This document shows, piece after piece, positions 16,917-26,595 of a DNA stretch of 64,000 nt. Within the stretch, counting starts at the first letter, position 1. Each line of letters starts with the position of its first letter. The position numbers and the translations under genes were made by a program. The notes under the pieces are model-generated. The model was not told where the DNA came from. It was given only the letters and a program-made list of their open reading frames with translations, and searched no databases. Location of the stretch: positions 22,881-86,880 of the forward strand of contig NZ_LXES01000042.1 of the NCBI RefSeq assembly GCF_001654845.1, written 5' to 3'. Source of the stretch: Enterobacter soli ATCC BAA-2102. Lineage in GTDB: Bacteria; Pseudomonadota; Gammaproteobacteria; Enterobacterales; Enterobacteriaceae.

Positions 16917-17801
16917 ATGCCATTCAATAATAAAAACCTGTTTATTACTCTCTTATCCCTCTGCACTTTCCAGACTTATGCAGCACAATGCACAGCGGAA
17001 ACCTTCGCTAAAAACAAACTGAACAACTTCATCCTCCTGAGCCAGCAGACAAGAACAGAAATCCCCAAATCGGTTGAAATGACTATTGATAGCCCTGATG
17101 GTTATCTCCGCGCATCGGCTCAAAGCCACTTTACGCAATGCGGTGAGCTCATTGGCAGCAGTATAAAAGAGGTCAAAATCTCAACAGGCCCGACAAAAAA
17201 TGTTTTCACGGCTACCAATGAAGTCCAGCTGAACAGAACGGAATTTGGCTGGCGCATTCAGATGGATGCAAACGGAGTCATAACCGATAACGACAGTCAG
17301 AAGACCACACAACTCTATCGGCAGACTCTGGAAGGACTGTACCAGCTAAACAATAAGGGATTCATCAGCCACGCGGCTAATCGTTCGATTATCGCGGCCA
17401 CAAAAGCAGGAGATAAAGACAAAACCACTGTGGGCGCAATAGACTACGTTTTCAATTCATCAGGGTTGCTGGCAAGGGCGGTAAACAAAGGAAGTATGGC
17501 GATAAACAACTATACGATTGTATACAGCTATGATGGTAATGATCGCCTGATCAAAACCCAGTCTCCCTCAACCATAGAAGAGTATGCTTATGATAACGAG
17601 GGCCGTGACCTGTCCTTGAGCAAGACCCAGACGTATTTCACTATCGAAAAGAACCTGACCACGTGTGAGGAGTGGAATTTGCATGGAGAATGCACACGCG
17701 CCAATATGGATATTATGATCGTCCCCGTCGATCGGACGGGTAAACAATATGCGGACAAACATAAAGCCGTCATGACGACGAAATACGAATACTGGAACTG
17801 A
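16917..17801 (+). CDS. Exported protein with YD-type repeats, unrecognised
   Basis: A 294-residue protein with a clear Sec signal peptide (hydrophobic LFITLLSLCTF, cleavage after TYA-A at about residue 22). It should be periplasmic or secreted. The C-terminal half has RHS/YD-like beta patterns (YSYDGNDRLIKTQS, EYAYDNEGRDLSLSKTQTYF). The arrangement of charged and Tyr-rich strands is loosely like the lipoprotein YnfC family, but I cannot name a family. It is preceded by a long repeat-bearing gap and followed by an LprI-like gene, in a run of small exported proteins. Confidence 0.7.
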   Translation: MPFNNKNLFITLLSLCTFQTYAAQCTAETFAKNKLNNFILLSQQTRTEIPKSVEMTIDSPDGYLRASAQSHFTQCGELIGSSIKEVKISTGPTKNVFTATNEVQLNRTEFGWRIQMDANGVITDNDSQKTTQLYRQTLEGLYQLNNKGFISHAANRSIIAATKAGDKDKTTVGAIDYVFNSSGLLARAVNKGSMAINNYTIVYSYDGNDRLIKTQSPSTIEEYAYDNEGRDLSLSKTQTYFTIEKNLTTCEEWNLHGECTRANMDIMIVPVDRTGKQYADKHKAVMTTKYEYWN

Positions 17802-17883
17802 CCATCTCACCCGCCATATTGGGGGGCCAAATAGTACGGGAACCGAAACTGGATACTTTATCTCATCCGGTTTCTGAGCTGAA

Positions 17884-17925
17884 CCGCTCCGGAACAGTCT
17901 GACACGGAGCGGACAAGCTAGCAGG
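17884..17925. repeat. Dispersed intergenic repeat, copy C (short)
   Basis: ACCGCTCCGGAACAGTCTG then GACACGGAGCGGACAAGCTAGC: the hairpin-forming core of the family with an altered left arm. It sits between two exported-protein genes. Confidence 0.55.
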
Positions 17926-17988
17926 ATGAACTTTATGTTCGAGATGTGTTACTGTCGATTTATCAATAATCTTTAATAACTTCCCAAT

Positions 17989-18501
17989 ATGTCACCACTA
18001 CACTATCGTCTGATACCGCTAGCTATTTTATTAGGATACGGTTTATACGCTTATGCCGAGGTTCCGCTGCCGAGTAGTGTGCTGAAGGATAATGCTGAAA
18101 CTTTTGAGATAGCTTGCCCTAATAATCCCCGGCAGACCACTATTGATATGAATGATTGTATGGGCACAAAACGTGATGCAGTTAAGTCTGTCGAAGCGAA
18201 GTATGTAAGCGCATCACGTCAGCGTATTTTGGCAACACAGGATGAGCAGACCCTTAATGCCTTTGAGGCAGAAAATAAGGCATGGGATATTCTGATTGAT
18301 GCGGCATCACATGCTACTGGTGTAGAGTGGCAAGGAGGCACCATTCGGGGAGTTAAAGCTGCTGAACGTGAAATAACTCTGATTGAATTAAGGATTCATA
18401 ATCAGTGGCAGAACTGGCTGCGCTATGAAGACTCGACGCCGCCAATACTACCGGAGCCACTATTCCAGGACGTAGAGTGTGGGACGAAAAACTGTGCATG
18501 A
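17989..18501 (+). CDS. LprI/DUF1311-like exported protein
   Basis: A 170-residue protein with an N-terminal signal peptide (LIPLAILLGYGLYAYA, cleavage near residue 23). The mature part resembles the LprI N-terminal (DUF1311) domain: paired cysteines in CPNNPRQTTIDMNDCMGTK followed by a helical stretch. Some members of that family inhibit lysozyme, so a periplasmic role in resisting host or competitor lysozyme is possible. A further Cys pair lies at the C terminus (VECGTKNC). No good ribosome site is visible. Function is inference. Confidence 0.68.
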   Translation: MSPLHYRLIPLAILLGYGLYAYAEVPLPSSVLKDNAETFEIACPNNPRQTTIDMNDCMGTKRDAVKSVEAKYVSASRQRILATQDEQTLNAFEAENKAWDILIDAASHATGVEWQGGTIRGVKAAEREITLIELRIHNQWQNWLRYEDSTPPILPEPLFQDVECGTKNCA

Positions 18502-18584
18502 TACGCTAATGTACTGTGGGTGCTTCCCGACGCTTTTTCACGCTGACCCATACCCTAATTATTAACACTGATTGTTGTTAGTAA

Positions 18585-18640
18585 CTTCCGCTTCTGGCTC
18601 AAAACTGATGGGGCATGAGCACGCCCGGAGTGAGGAGCGT
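18585..18640. repeat. Dispersed intergenic repeat, copy D (diverged)
   Basis: CTTCCGCTTCTGGCTCAAAACTG begins like the family core (CCGCTTCTGGCAC) but the right arm is degenerate (CCCGGAGTGAGGAGCG). A weak member, placed just after the stop of the minus-strand lipoprotein gene. Confidence 0.35.
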
Positions 18641-18641
18641 A

Positions 18642-19007
18642 TTAATTTGGGCATAACCCGCTGGGCGCTTTTAACGGCCCGCACTGTTCGAAACCATAAA
18701 CCTGATAGCCTTTACTTTTCATGCAGGAGATAACTCTGTCTTTTCTGTCCATCATTTCTTCAATAGTCTGATTTTTATAAACAGTATTTAACCCCCAATT
18801 TTTGTCGTCGAGATTTTCACGTCGATCAACGCCGCAACTATAAAGCGCCTCTTTCCGTTCATGACTATTGGTTTGTCCTGTCGAATCCACTTTTTGAAAG
18901 ACCTGTATCCAGGGGACCGAGGTATGGTTTGTTGAATCCATATCCGCCACCACGCAACTTGTTAAATTCAGTATCCCTGTCAATACAACAATCATTCGAC
19001 AAAGCAT
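18642..19007 (-). CDS. Putative small lipoprotein, unrecognised
   Basis: A 121-residue protein with a hydrophobic start (MIVVLTGILNL) ending in the lipobox LTSC, so it is likely anchored to a membrane. The mature part has four cysteines (SCG, SCMKSKGYQ, EQCG, LCPN) and is otherwise hydrophilic. The pattern R-V-I-x-C-M-x-x-K-G-Y recurs in small enterobacterial lipoproteins of unknown role. Its own promoter must lie before 19007; the fdnG operon starts divergently 258 bases away. Confidence 0.62.
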   Translation of the reverse strand: MLCRMIVVLTGILNLTSCVVADMDSTNHTSVPWIQVFQKVDSTGQTNSHERKEALYSCGVDRRENLDDKNWGLNTVYKNQTIEEMMDRKDRVISCMKSKGYQVYGFEQCGPLKAPSGLCPN

Positions 19008-19264
19008 GGTTATCCTTAACTTGAGTTGAGAAAGACTGGTTTTGTGAAACTAAAATGTTCACTGCGAAAGATCAACACCGTTTTAAGCGTGCGCTGTTTA
19101 GCTGCCGGGTAACAGGTAAAGCGCTTCACAGACGTCTGTTCTTCGACGTGGGTAACTGCAACGAGGTAGCCTCCCTATAACCACAAAAGGATAGTGGTTT
19201 TATGTCGTGCATATGACGATAATACCCGTTCCTTTTCAAGTCTTAAGTTTAAGCTGGAGGTTAC

Positions 19265-22200
19265 ATGGAGCTTAATCGGAGGCAATTCTTCCGAATCTGC
19301 GCGGGTGGTATGGCAGGAACAACTGTTGCCTCTCTCGGATTTCTATCCTCATTTTCCGTTCACGCGGAAACTCGTCAATACAAACTCTTAAAAGCCAAAG
19401 AGACGCGTAACAACTGCACATATTGCTCTGTCGGGTGCGGAATGCTCCTGTATAGCCTCGGCGATAACGCAAAAAACGTCAGCGAAAGTATTTATCACGT
19501 AGAGGGCGATGCGGACCATCCGGTCAGCCGCGGCTCACTGTGTCCGAAAGGTGCAGGCGTGGTGGATTTCATCAACAGTGAAAGCCGCCTGCATTACCCG
19601 GAATATCGCGCCCCGGGCAGCACCAAGTGGCAGCGTATTAGCTGGGAAGACGCATTTACGCGCATTGCGCGCCTGATGAAAGAGGATCGTGACGCCAACT
19701 TTGAGGTGAAAAACCAGCAGGGTGTCACGGTTAACCGCTGGGCGACGACCAGTATGCTGTGCTCTTCTGCCGCCAGTAACGAAACCGGGGTTATCGACAA
19801 TAAATTTGCTCGTGGCCTGGGAATGGTCGCCGTAGAAAACCAGGCACGGCTGTGCCATGGGCCGACCGTATCCGCACTGGCTCCGAGCTTTGGGCGCGGT
19901 GCGATGACCAACAACTGGATTGATATCCGCAATGCCGACGTCATTCTGATTATGGGTGGCAACGCCGCAGAAGCGCACCCGGTCGGTTTTAAATGGGTTA
20001 TCGAAGCGAAGAAAAATCGTGGCGCGAAGCTGGTGGTGGTTGATCCGCGCTTCAACCGCTCCGCTGCCGTTGCCGATCAGTATGCGCCGATTCGCCCCGG
20101 CAGCGATGTCGCGTTCCTTTCCGGCATGGTCAACTATCTGTTAGCGAATGACAAAATTCAGCATCAGTACGTGCGTGAGTTCACCAATGCCAGTCTGATT
20201 GTACGTGAAGATTACCGTTTCGATGACGGTTTGTTCAGCGGCTACGATGACGTCACTCGCCAGTACGATCGCAGCAGTTGGGCCTATGAGCTGGGCGAAG
20301 ACGGCCAGGTTAAACGTGATGAAACGTTGAGTCACCCGCGTTGTGTCTTTAATCTGCTGAAAACGCACGTCAGCCGCTATACGCCGGAAATGGTCGAAAC
20401 CGTCTGCGGCACACCACGCGGAGAATTCCTGCGCGTCGCGCAGACGCTGGCGGAAACCGCCGCCACCAATAAAACGGCATCGATACTCTACGCGCTGGGC
20501 TGGACGCACCACACCAACGGTGCGCAGATCATCCGTACCGCCGCGATTATCCAGCTCCTGCTGGGCAATATCGGCATGATGGGCGGAGGGATTAACGCCC
20601 TGCGTGGTCACTCAAACGTTCAGGGCTATACCGACCTCGGTTTGCTCGATGGCTCACTGCCGGGTTATCTGCCACTGCCGAGTGAAAAACAGACCACCCT
20701 GCAAATGCTGCTTGAACAGGCGACACCGAAAACAACGATCCCGGGGCAGGTGAATTTTTGGCAGAACACCCCTGCGTTTATGGTCAGCCTGCTTAAAGGC
20801 TTTTATGGCGATGCCGCCACGGAAGAAAACCAGTGGGGCTTCGATTATCTGCCGAAGTGGGACAAAAAATACGACGTTCTCAGCCAGGTCGACATGATGG
20901 TCGATGGTCAGTTCAATGGTCTACTGGTGCAGGGCTTTAACGCGCTGGCGTCATTCCCGAATAAAAACAAAGCCGTTGAAGCATTCTCTAAGCTGAAGTT
21001 TATGGTGGTAATGGATCCGCTGGCCACCGAAACCGCCAGTTTCTGGCAAAACCACGATGAAATGAACGATGTAGACAGTAGCAAAATCCAGACCGAAGTG
21101 TTCCGCCTGCCGACCTCCTGCTTTGCTGAAGAAAATGGTTCGGTAGCTAACTCTTCCCGCTGGTTGCAGTGGCACTATTCTGCTGCTACACCACCGGGAG
21201 AAGCGCTGCACGACAGCAAAATTCTTGCTCAACTTTTCCTGCGTCTGCGTGAACTTTACCGCCAGGAAGGGGGCGTTGCGCCTGAGCCGCTGATGGCTAT
21301 CGACTGGCGCTACGCCGACCCGCTCGACCCTCAGCCGGAAGAGCTGGCGCGCGAGGCCAACGGTCGTGCCTGGAAAGATGTTCATGATAAAGACGGTACA
21401 TTGCTGGCGAAAGCGGGGCAGCAACTTAGCTCGTTTGCCCATCTGCGCGCTGACGGTTCGACCAGCAGCCTGTGCTGGATTTACGCCGGTAGCTGGACCG
21501 AGCAGGGCAATCAGATGGCGAATCGCGATAACGCGGATCCGTCTGGTCTCGGTGCGGTAAACAACTGGTCGTGGGCGTGGCCGCTCAATCGTCGCATTCT
21601 CTATAACCGCGCATCAGCGGATGCACAGGGGAAACCGTGGGATGCAACTCGTCCGTTGATGCAGTGGAACGGTAAAAAATGGCAGGGCTTCGATGTGCCG
21701 GACTTCCCGCCGACTTCGGCGCCGGAAGACAAAGTGGGGCCATTTATCATGCTGCCCGATGGTCTGGGCCATCTGTTCGCCCTCAACAAACTGGCGGACG
21801 GCCCGTTCCCGGAACATTACGAACCAATGGAAAGCCCGATTGGCACTAACCCATTGCACCCGAATGTGATCCACAGCCCGGTGGTGCGCCTTTATGAAAG
21901 CGATAAAGCGATGCTCGGTGAGGCGAGAGACTTCCCGTATGTCGGCACGACTTACTCGATTACCGAACTGTTCCGCCACTGGACCAAACATGCGCGACTC
22001 AACGCCATCGCCCAGCCGCAGCAGTTTGTTGAAATTGGCGAGCAGCTGGCGCAGGAAAAAGGCATCAACGCGGGCGACTGGGTGAAAGTCTCCTCCCGTC
22101 GTGGCTTTATCAAAGCTAAAGCAGTGGTGACCGCGCGTCTGCAAACCCTGAACGTCGCCGGAAAAGCCGTGCCGACCATCGGTATTCCGTGCCACTGGGG

Positions 22201-22318
22201 TTTTGAGGGTGCTACTCGAAAAGGGTTCCTGGCCAATACATTGACGCCGTCCGTGGGTGACGCCAACTCAAACACGCCAGAGTTTAAGGCGTTTTTAGTC
22301 AACATTGAGAAGGCGTAA
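19265..22318 (+). CDS. fdnG: Formate dehydrogenase-N alpha subunit, cysteine (non-selenocysteine) form
   Basis: Molybdenum bis-MGD catalytic subunit that oxidises formate to CO2 in the periplasm and passes electrons to FdnH. It has 1017 residues against 1015 in E. coli. A Tat signal (RRQFFRIC, cleavage near VHA) and the 4Fe-4S motif C51-x2-C54-x3-C58 are present. The active-site motif is [11 protein letters not shown]. Codon 197 (19853-19855) is TGC, Cys, where E. coli fdnG has a UGA-encoded selenocysteine; the next residue, catalytic His198, is kept. The enzyme would therefore not need selenium. A ribosome site (GGAGG) precedes the ATG. First gene of fdnGHI. Confidence 0.95.
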   Translation: MELNRRQFFRICAGGMAGTTVASLGFLSSFSVHAETRQYKLLKAKETRNNCTYCSVGCGMLLYSLGDNAKNVSESIYHVEGDADHPVSRGSLCPKGAGVVDFINSESRLHYPEYRAPGSTKWQRISWEDAFTRIARLMKEDRDANFEVKNQQGVTVNRWATTSMLCSSAASNETGVIDNKFARGLGMVAVENQARLCHGPTVSALAPSFGRGAMTNNWIDIRNADVILIMGGNAAEAHPVGFKWVIEAKKNRGAKLVVVDPRFNRSAAVADQYAPIRPGSDVAFLSGMVNYLLANDKIQHQYVREFTNASLIVREDYRFDDGLFSGYDDVTRQYDRSSWAYELGEDGQVKRDETLSHPRCVFNLLKTHVSRYTPEMVETVCGTPRGEFLRVAQTLAETAATNKTASILYALGWTHHTNGAQIIRTAAIIQLLLGNIGMMGGGINALRGHSNVQGYTDLGLLDGSLPGYLPLPSEKQTTLQMLLEQATPKTTIPGQVNFWQNTPAFMVSLLKGFYGDAATEENQWGFDYLPKWDKKYDVLSQVDMMVDGQFNGLLVQGFNALASFPNKNKAVEAFSKLKFMVVMDPLATETASFWQNHDEMNDVDSSKIQTEVFRLPTSCFAEENGSVANSSRWLQWHYSAATPPGEALHDSKILAQLFLRLRELYRQEGGVAPEPLMAIDWRYADPLDPQPEELAREANGRAWKDVHDKDGTLLAKAGQQLSSFAHLRADGSTSSLCWIYAGSWTEQGNQMANRDNADPSGLGAVNNWSWAWPLNRRILYNRASADAQGKPWDATRPLMQWNGKKWQGFDVPDFPPTSAPEDKVGPFIMLPDGLGHLFALNKLADGPFPEHYEPMESPIGTNPLHPNVIHSPVVRLYESDKAMLGEARDFPYVGTTYSITELFRHWTKHARLNAIAQPQQFVEIGEQLAQEKGINAGDWVKVSSRRGFIKAKAVVTARLQTLNVAGKAVPTIGIPCHWGFEGATRKGFLANTLTPSVGDANSNTPEFKAFLVNIEKA

Positions 22319-22329
22319 GGAAGCGAATT

Positions 22330-23217
22330 ATGTCAATGGAATCACAGGATATTATCAAACGTTCCGCCACCAACGATCTGACTCCGCCACCGCAGGCGCG
22401 TAACTACAAGCAGGAGGTGGCGAAACTTATCGACGTCTCGACCTGCATCGGTTGTAAAGGGTGTCAGGTGGCCTGCGCCGAATGGAATGACATTCGCGAT
22501 AACGTGGGTGAATGTGTCGGTGTCTATGACAACCCAACCGATCTCAGCGCCAAATCCTGGACGGTGATGCGCTTTAGCGAAACCGCCAGCAATGGCAAGC
22601 TGGAGTGGCTCATTCGCAAAGATGGCTGTATGCACTGCGCCGATCCGGGTTGTCTGAAAGCCTGTCCGTCCGCCGGAGCGATTATTCAGTATGCCAATGG
22701 GATTGTCGATTTCCAGTCTGAGCACTGCATTGGCTGCGGATACTGTATTGCCGGGTGCCCGTTCAATATTCCACGCCTGAACCCGGACGATAACCGCGTT
22801 TACAAATGCACCCTGTGCGTTGATCGTATCAGCGTGGGGCAGGAACCTGCCTGTGTGAAAACCTGTCCGACCGGGGCGATTCACTTTGGTACCAAAGCAG
22901 AGATGCTGGAAGTCGCCAGAACGCGCGTAACGGAGCTAAAAACGCGGGGTTACAGTAATGCCGGGCTCTACAACCCGGAGGGCGTGGGCGGAACGCATGT
23001 GATGTACGTCCTGCATCACGCCGACAGACCGGCGCTTTACCACAATCTGCCGAACGACCCTAAAATCGATCTGCCCGTTAACCTGTGGAAAGGCATCCTC
23101 AAGCCGCTGTCTGCTGCCGGGTTTATTGCTACCTTTGCCGGGCTGATTTACCACTATGTGGGAATAGGGCCAAACAAGGAGAGCGATGACGAGGAAGAGG
23201 AGAACGATCATGAGTAA
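22330..23217 (+). CDS. fdnH: Formate dehydrogenase-N beta subunit, iron-sulphur
   Basis: Electron-transfer subunit carrying four 4Fe-4S clusters, bound to FdnG in the periplasm and anchored by a C-terminal helix (about 255-280, [19 protein letters not shown]). The 295 residues match E. coli FdnH closely. Cys clusters are visible at [36 protein letters not shown] and CTLCVD followed by ACVKTC. It starts 11 bases after fdnG and its end overlaps fdnI by eight bases. Confidence 0.96.
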   Translation: MSMESQDIIKRSATNDLTPPPQARNYKQEVAKLIDVSTCIGCKGCQVACAEWNDIRDNVGECVGVYDNPTDLSAKSWTVMRFSETASNGKLEWLIRKDGCMHCADPGCLKACPSAGAIIQYANGIVDFQSEHCIGCGYCIAGCPFNIPRLNPDDNRVYKCTLCVDRISVGQEPACVKTCPTGAIHFGTKAEMLEVARTRVTELKTRGYSNAGLYNPEGVGGTHVMYVLHHADRPALYHNLPNDPKIDLPVNLWKGILKPLSAAGFIATFAGLIYHYVGIGPNKESDDEEEENDHE

Positions 23218-23857
23218 AAGTAAGATGATCTTGCGCACGAAATTTATCGATCGCGCCTGTCACTGGACGGTAGTGATTTTCTTCTTCCTGGTGTCATTAT
23301 CCGGCATTGCGCTTTTCTTCCCGACATTACAGTGGCTGACGGAAACCTTTGGTACACCGCAGATGGGGCGCATTCTGCATCCTTTCTTTGGGGTGGTGAT
23401 CTTTTTCGTGCTGATGTTTATGTTTGCCCGTTTTGTGCATCACAATATTCCCGATAAACAGGATCTCCCCTGGATTAAAGGTATTGTGGAAGTTCTGAAG
23501 GGCAACGAACATAAGGTGGCGGATGTCGGCAAATATAACGCCGGCCAGAAGATGATGTTCTGGAGCATCATGAGCATGATATTTGTCCTGCTGGTGACCG
23601 GTTTTATTATCTGGCGTCCGTACTTTGCTCACTATTTCCCGATAAAACTCATCCGCTGGAGCTTACTCGTGCATGCGACGGCGGCGATTGTATTGATCCA
23701 CGCCATCCTCATTCACATCTATATGGCTTTCTGGGTGAAAGGGTCAATTAAAGGAATGATTGAAGGTAAGGTGAGTCGTCGTTGGGCGAAGAAACATCAC
23801 CCGCGTTGGTATCGTGAGGTGGAAGCCAAAGAAGAAACCCGAAATAACCAGATATAG
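23210..23857 (+). CDS. fdnI: Formate dehydrogenase-N gamma subunit, cytochrome b556
   Basis: Membrane subunit with two haem b groups that reduces menaquinone on the cytoplasmic side. 215 residues from MSKSKMI, nearly the E. coli length. Four membrane helices and conserved haem His residues occur in [16 protein letters not shown] and the last helices ([24 protein letters not shown]). The ATG overlaps the fdnH stop; an upstream ATG at 23186 in frame is ignored. It completes the formate-to-quinone redox-loop complex. Confidence 0.95.
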   Translation: MSKSKMILRTKFIDRACHWTVVIFFFLVSLSGIALFFPTLQWLTETFGTPQMGRILHPFFGVVIFFVLMFMFARFVHHNIPDKQDLPWIKGIVEVLKGNEHKVADVGKYNAGQKMMFWSIMSMIFVLLVTGFIIWRPYFAHYFPIKLIRWSLLVHATAAIVLIHAILIHIYMAFWVKGSIKGMIEGKVSRRWAKKHHPRWYREVEAKEETRNNQI

Positions 23858-23900
23858 ATACTGCGACGTATAGGCTCAAAGGGTATTTTTGACGTGGAAT

Positions 23901-23930
23901 AACGCCTGGTGGAATGTCATCAGGCGTTTC
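23901..23930 (+). terminator. Terminator-like hairpin after fdnGHI
   Basis: AACGCCTG, 12-base loop, CAGGCGTT followed by T-rich TCTATTTC, 43 bases after the fdnI stop. Confidence 0.6.
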
Positions 23931-24007
23931 TATTTCAATGCAGGCTTACTCGCGGTGATTCATGAGCTATTAATGCCCGCTTCTCACAAGGTACGGACGA
24001 ACTACCT

Positions 24008-24124
24008 GAGCGGAAGTTCCGCTGAGAGCGAGAAGCGAACGTTATTGTTGCCGCTTACAGGGCACTCAAATGCCAATATTGGGCGTGGTGATTCCGTGAG
24101 CCGTAGGATACATTCAGGATTCAA
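24008..24124. repeat. Dispersed intergenic repeat, copy E (long form)
   Basis: Carries GTTCCGCTGAGAGCGAGAAGCGAACGTTATT and then the block from about 24045 to 24122 ending GTAGGATACATTCAGGATT, almost identical to copy B at 16.6 kb. It ends 27 bases before the VOC gene, so it probably lies within that gene's leader. Confidence 0.8.
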
Positions 24125-24148
24125 TTTCAGAGAATCAAGGAAGCAGGT

Positions 24149-24583
24149 ATGTCGCAGAATTTACCGGAAATTGACGTCTTGTTTGTCGCTGGGTTTGGGC
24201 CCATCTCGCAGAACGCTGAAGACAGTTCCGAGTTTTATGTACAGGTACTCGGTTTGCCGCTTAAGCCAATGGAGGGTAACTGCGATTATCTGCTATCGGA
24301 AAACAGGCTGAAGGGCGTTAAGCATTTTGCTGTCTGGCCGTTACCACAGGCCGCAAATTCATGTTTTGGCACGGAGCAATGGACAACCGAATACCCCATA
24401 CCGCAGGGATGGATTGAATATGAGGTTCAGGATCTCGATGCTGCTACCCGTATCCTGAGTGAGAAGGGGTACCGCCTGCTGGTGGCTAATCGCACTGAGC
24501 CCTGGGGGCAAACCGTTACGCGTCTGCTTAGCCCTGAAGGGTTGCTTACAGGGCTTACAATAACCCCATGGCTTCGCGGGTAA
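24149..24583 (+). CDS. VOC-family (glyoxalase/bleomycin-resistance fold) protein
   Basis: A 144-residue protein of the vicinal-oxygen-chelate fold: two paired beta-alpha-beta-beta-beta units with SEFYVQVLGLPLKP in the first and AATRILSEKGYRLLVANRTEPWGQTVTRLLSPEGLL in the second. The family includes glyoxalases, dioxygenases and drug-binding proteins. The metal-ligand pattern here is not that of glyoxalase I, so the role is open. A GGAAGCAGG ribosome site lies before the ATG. Confidence 0.78.
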   Translation: MSQNLPEIDVLFVAGFGPISQNAEDSSEFYVQVLGLPLKPMEGNCDYLLSENRLKGVKHFAVWPLPQAANSCFGTEQWTTEYPIPQGWIEYEVQDLDAATRILSEKGYRLLVANRTEPWGQTVTRLLSPEGLLTGLTITPWLRG

Positions 24584-24659
24584 ACGCGGACCGTTCCGGG
24601 TTCGAAGAGGAAGATGCTATCGGTGTCATTCTCTGAGCGTTGATAAGGTATCAACTCAT

Positions 24660-25049
24660 ATGGATATAAAATTGTCAGGCGGATGCTTATGTGGATTGAT
24701 CCGATTCACAGCAATTAACCCTGTTTCCACTCATTCCTGCTCCTGCGATATATGCCAGAAACATTCTGGTTGTCAGACCGCGGTATGGCTTGAATTCCAC
24801 TCGGCGGATGTTGAGTGGACTGGTGAAGGGGGCATACCTTCTCTGTATCGCTCATCTGAGACGTCATCCAGAGCGTTCTGCCCCCGCTGTGGTAGCTCAA
24901 TGGGTGCTATCGATGACGCTCCGATGACGGCTTTACTCAGCGGTGTTTTTGATCACAACGAATGCCTTATATTTTCGCCCCAGTCCCACTCGTTTCAGGA
25001 TATGAAACCAGACTGGTGGAGAAAAATCATGCCTGATACCGCCTCCTGA
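24660..25049 (+). CDS. GFA-family zinc protein (glutathione-dependent formaldehyde-activating-like)
   Basis: A 129-residue zinc protein of the GFA/CENP-V family. Zinc ligands are visible: Cys9 and Cys11 (GGCLCGLIRF), Cys27, Cys29 and Cys32 (SCSCDICQKHSG), and Cys74 and Cys77 (FCPRCGSS). In the founding member this fold was proposed to speed glutathione-formaldehyde adduct formation, but most homologues have no shown activity. It stands 76 bases after the VOC gene on the same strand and may be co-transcribed. Confidence 0.85.
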   Translation: MDIKLSGGCLCGLIRFTAINPVSTHSCSCDICQKHSGCQTAVWLEFHSADVEWTGEGGIPSLYRSSETSSRAFCPRCGSSMGAIDDAPMTALLSGVFDHNECLIFSPQSHSFQDMKPDWWRKIMPDTAS

Positions 25050-25108
25050 ATAAGGAGGTTGCGAGCATATTCTCAATATGTATCTTTGCCCTGTATGGAT
25101 TAAGCCCT

Positions 25109-25549
25109 ATGACAATCTTTATAAGAACAGCTCAACCTTCTGATGTTAATAGTATTTTCGACGTCAGAACGTCGGTTACCGAGAATCATTTGAGCCGTGA
25201 AGAAATGCGACTGATAGGAATTACCGAAAGCGCCGTTGCCGATATGATTGAGCAGAGCCAATGTGCATGGGTTGCCATCCTAAACGACAACGTCATTGGC
25301 TTCTCGATGATTTTGCCGGATGAAGGCTGTCTATTTGCGGCGTTTGTTTTGCCGGAATATCAGGGCAGGGGTATTGGCCGTCGCCTTGTCGAGCTAGCCG
25401 AGCATGAATTATTTAAACACCATGAAACGGCCTGGCTGGAAACGGATAAAAATAGTCGTGCGGCGCAATTCTATATGCAACTCGGCTGGGTTAAAAAAAA
25501 GAACATCGATGGCACGGATATCAGATTAGAGAAATCCCGCGACGTGTAA
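25109..25549 (+). CDS. GNAT-family N-acetyltransferase
   Basis: A 146-residue GNAT enzyme. The acetyl-CoA loop is YQGRGIGRRLVELAEHEL (about 93-110), preceded by the core strand LFAAFVLPE and followed by the C-terminal AAQFYMQLGWVKK. The substrate is not predictable. It is the third small enzyme gene in a plus-strand run after the fdn operon. Confidence 0.84.
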   Translation: MTIFIRTAQPSDVNSIFDVRTSVTENHLSREEMRLIGITESAVADMIEQSQCAWVAILNDNVIGFSMILPDEGCLFAAFVLPEYQGRGIGRRLVELAEHELFKHHETAWLETDKNSRAAQFYMQLGWVKKKNIDGTDIRLEKSRDV

Positions 25550-25567
25550 TCCATGGTGCTACGCATC

Positions 25568-25640
25568 CCTGTCTGCTCATGGCACAGAGCGGACAGAATC
25601 AGATGAACGTCCGCTTTGAGCGAAGAGCGGACATTCATTC
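25568..25640. repeat. Dispersed intergenic repeat, copy F (clear two-hairpin form)
   Basis: Has both signature arms: TGTCTGCTCATGGCACAGAGCGGACA and, 16 bases on, CGTCCGCTTTGAGCGAAGAGCGGAC followed by ATTCATT. Each arm is self-complementary around its middle (CCGCT ... AGCGG). It lies between convergent genes, where it could act as a terminator. Confidence 0.75.
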
Positions 25641-25681
25641 TACGAAGCATTATCTTTTGAATTAATTGTTTACGATAAAAG

Positions 25682-26467
25682 TCATGCAGATTGTGAAATC
25701 TGAAAATACTTCGAGGGTGTTGTTCCAAAAAGGCAACGGAATGCGTAAACGAAGCTGGAGGCCGATTCATAACCAACATCTAGCGCAACATTAGCGACGC
25801 TTTCACCATATGCCAGTCTCTCAACCGCGCATATCAGGCGATTGCGCGTACGCCACGACCTGAAACTCATCATTGTCTGGGTGTTAAAAATCCGCTCAAT
25901 AGTACGTGAGCTGGCTCCAGCATGAAGCGCCAGTTCTCTGAGAGTTTGCTTATTGCCGGGATCTTGCTGCAAAATTTTCACAACCCGTAGTGCCCGCATA
26001 TCTGAGGGCATTGGGATATTTACAGGAGCAGAACTAAGAACCTGCAATTGGTCGACAAGGCATTGCCCAAGCCGGTTTTCCGCGGAATCCGTTGGTCTTT
26101 TCCAGGGAAGCGCAGCACAGGCCAGTATAAGTTCGCGAACCAATGGTGTCACTTCAAGTGCCAGACATTCATTTTCTCCGGGAGAAGGATAAACAGTAGA
26201 ATCAATATAGAGAGTCCTGATTTGTGCTTGTCTTTTAACCTCTGATGAATGCGGTGTTCCTGCTTTAATCCACAACGCACGGCTGGGTGGCAATACCCAT
26301 TCGCCAGCATGCGTCGTAATATGTAAGACACCAGATATGGCGTAGCTAAGTTGATGTCTTTCGTGACAATGCTCAGGAACCAACTCCGGCTCTGAAAAAT
26401 CAACCCGACCAACAACAGGGGAATAATTATCCACCTCATAATCAATTGGTCTGAAAAAATCCACCAT
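25682..26467 (-). CDS. AraC-family regulator with N-terminal cupin domain
   Basis: A 261-residue regulator. The N-terminal cupin has metal-site-like residues (PEHCHERHQLSYAISGVL) and HITTHAGEWVLPPSRALWIKAGTPH. The C-terminal AraC domain has helix-turn-helix motifs at TLRELALHAGASSRTIERIF and VANVALDVGYESASSFVYAF. This is the class that often senses a small molecule and controls an adjacent exporter. It lies 128 bases downstream of the broken MFS gene on the same strand, probably its former partner. Confidence 0.87.
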   Translation of the reverse strand: MVDFFRPIDYEVDNYSPVVGRVDFSEPELVPEHCHERHQLSYAISGVLHITTHAGEWVLPPSRALWIKAGTPHSSEVKRQAQIRTLYIDSTVYPSPGENECLALEVTPLVRELILACAALPWKRPTDSAENRLGQCLVDQLQVLSSAPVNIPMPSDMRALRVVKILQQDPGNKQTLRELALHAGASSRTIERIFNTQTMMSFRSWRTRNRLICAVERLAYGESVANVALDVGYESASSFVYAFRCLFGTTPSKYFQISQSA

Positions 26468-26595
26468 CGCTTTACCCTTCTAAAGTTGGAAATAAAATAT
26501 TCAAAATAAGGCGATTCAGAAAAATTTAGTTAACAGTCAAAAACCAGAGTTTAACCATCTGTATTGATGAACATAGAAATATGGAGTTAATCCCA

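Noticed and set aside
19851..19900. Possible bacterial SECIS element in fdnG
   Set aside because: There is no in-frame UGA at the active-site codon, and the downstream sequence lacks an evident GGUCU-type apical loop, so selenocysteine insertion is not supported.
23889..24311. Plus-strand frame of 140 codons overlapping the VOC gene
   Set aside because: It runs through the repeat and into the VOC gene in another frame; the VOC protein has a good ribosome site and a recognisable fold.
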